From Bondarzewia mesenterica (taxonomy: Eukaryota; Basidiomycota; Agaricomycetes; Russulales; Bondarzewiaceae), in the NCBI GenBank assembly GCA_004802705.1, contig SGPL01000148.1, positions 1 through 61,822 of the forward strand: a stretch of 61,822 nucleotides of DNA, read 5' to 3'. The notes below the pieces were generated by a model that ran no database searches, had not been told where the DNA came from, and was given only the letters and a program-made list of their open reading frames with translations. A program made the translations under genes and the position numbers. Positions 61,264 through 61,822 of the stretch are shown one piece after another. The number at the start of each line of letters is the position of its first letter. Position 1 is the first letter of the stretch.

Positions 61264-61822
61264 TTAGATAAAGATACTGCGATGAACGAGCTCGATGTTG
61301 TGCTTCGCGCACACGTTGACGGCGCTCTCAAACGCGGCGCGCTCGACGCGTGCCACGTCCAGCATGATACGCGACGGGCGGCCGGCCTGAAACAAGCCAG
61401 AATTCAACGCGCGGGACAGCTGCATCTCGCCCAGACTGTCTTCGTCCAGGACGAAGTCCTTCCGACCGCGAAGGACGAGGGTATGCACGCTCGGTCGCAG
61501 CGGAGCCAGGACGTGCAGCCCCTGGAGCTCGTCGACCTCGAGGATTTCCAGTTCGGGACACATTTCTGCGGCGTCGACGACGAACTCGAGACACGCGCCC
61601 GCGACGACGAGGTCGCGGACGTTTGGAGAGGGAGAAATAGCCGTTCTGCCAGCGCTGGCGCCCGAAATACCGTTCCTTGAGCCCGGCGATGAGGCGCTGG
61701 GGGGTGTCGTCGCTGAAGAGGAAGCGCAGCTCGAGGGTGGAGATGCTGAGGGGCACGTCGAGGAGCCTGTACTGGTCGAAGAGGTCGTTGTAGCCCCAGT
61801 TTGTGTACTCGATGGTGAGGCG
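61264..61822 (-). CDS. 3' end of a leucine-rich, F-box-type protein (truncated by window edge)
   Basis: The frame enters from the right edge: LTIEYTNWGYNDLFDQYRLL, VPLSISTLELRFLFSDD, LIAGLKERYFGRQRW, then VRDLVVAGACLEFVVDAAEM and CPELEILEVDELQGLHVLAP, and ends at 61264. The regular Leu/Val spacing resembles the degenerate leucine-rich C-terminal part of basidiomycete F-box proteins, but no F-box is visible because the 5' part lies outside the window. One frame change near 61622-61630 (between YFSL and NVRDLV) is either an indel or an unrecognised small intron. Confidence 0.5.
   Translation of the reverse strand, partial: ASPSSTQTGATTTSSTSTGSSTCPSASPPSSCASSSATTPPSASSPGSRNGISGASAGRTAISPSPNVRDLVVAGACLEFVVDAAEMCPELEILEVDELQGLHVLAPLRPSVHTLVLRGRKDFVLDEDSLGEMQLSRALNSGLFQAGRPSRIMLDVARVERAAFESAVNVCAKHNIELVHRSIFI

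Overview
This window looks like nuclear DNA from a filamentous basidiomycete, most likely an Agaricomycete. Genes are dense and split by many short introns (about 45-80 bp, GT..AG with occasional GC..AG). Gene content fits that group: a white-collar WC-2 photoreceptor partner, an OTT_1508-like deaminase, a CYP monooxygenase, Zn2Cys6 and Zap1-like C2H2 regulators, and a kinesin with a long coiled-coil tail. Assignments come from reading motifs by eye; no database search was possible.

Layout. 0.7-2 kb: dienelactone hydrolase-family gene. 2.3-3.1 kb: metallo-beta-lactamase-fold gene lacking its C-terminal half. 3.1-5.2 kb: pyrimidine-rich, no gene. 5.2-6.8 kb: unrecognised gene with an internal exon duplication and an 81-bp triple repeat. 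7-9.7 kb: no clear gene. 10-10.7 kb: NTF2-like mRNA-export cofactor. 11.1-20.1 kb: two DEAH/DExH RNA helicases, Prp22/DHX8 (minus) and a DHX29/Ucp12-like enzyme (plus), head to head with 90 bp between start codons. 20.4-21.8 kb: intronless deaminase gene. 22.8-26.6 kb: a coding fragment and wc-2, both minus strand, separated by an AT-rich block of about 1.3 kb that looks mitochondrial. 27.3-28.9 kb: mitochondrial-type SDR. 29.9-36.3 kb: kinesin-4-like motor. 36.9-40.7 kb: IPK1 inositol phosphate kinase and isovaleryl-CoA dehydrogenase. 41-45.6 kb: unknown small gene, Zn2Cys6 regulator, unknown acidic protein. 46-47.1 kb: AT-rich island with hairpins. 47.3-53.4 kb: unknown gene with a SUMO-interacting-like tail, then a P450 flanked by two related sequence copies. 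54.8-58.6 kb: two single-pass membrane proteins, divergent. 59.1-61.0 kb: Zap1/ZafA-like zinc-finger activator. Right edge: truncated leucine-rich gene.

The genes are mostly unrelated housekeeping and regulatory loci, and I see no biosynthetic cluster. Two system-level features stand out. First, at least ten otherwise intact conserved genes each need one or two single-base corrections, usually in homopolymers. That points to an unpolished assembly rather than pseudogenes. Second, the mitochondrial-like block, carrying Ns and the C-terminal end of a LAGLIDADG homing endonuclease, sits next to wc-2 and is either a NUMT or an assembly chimera.
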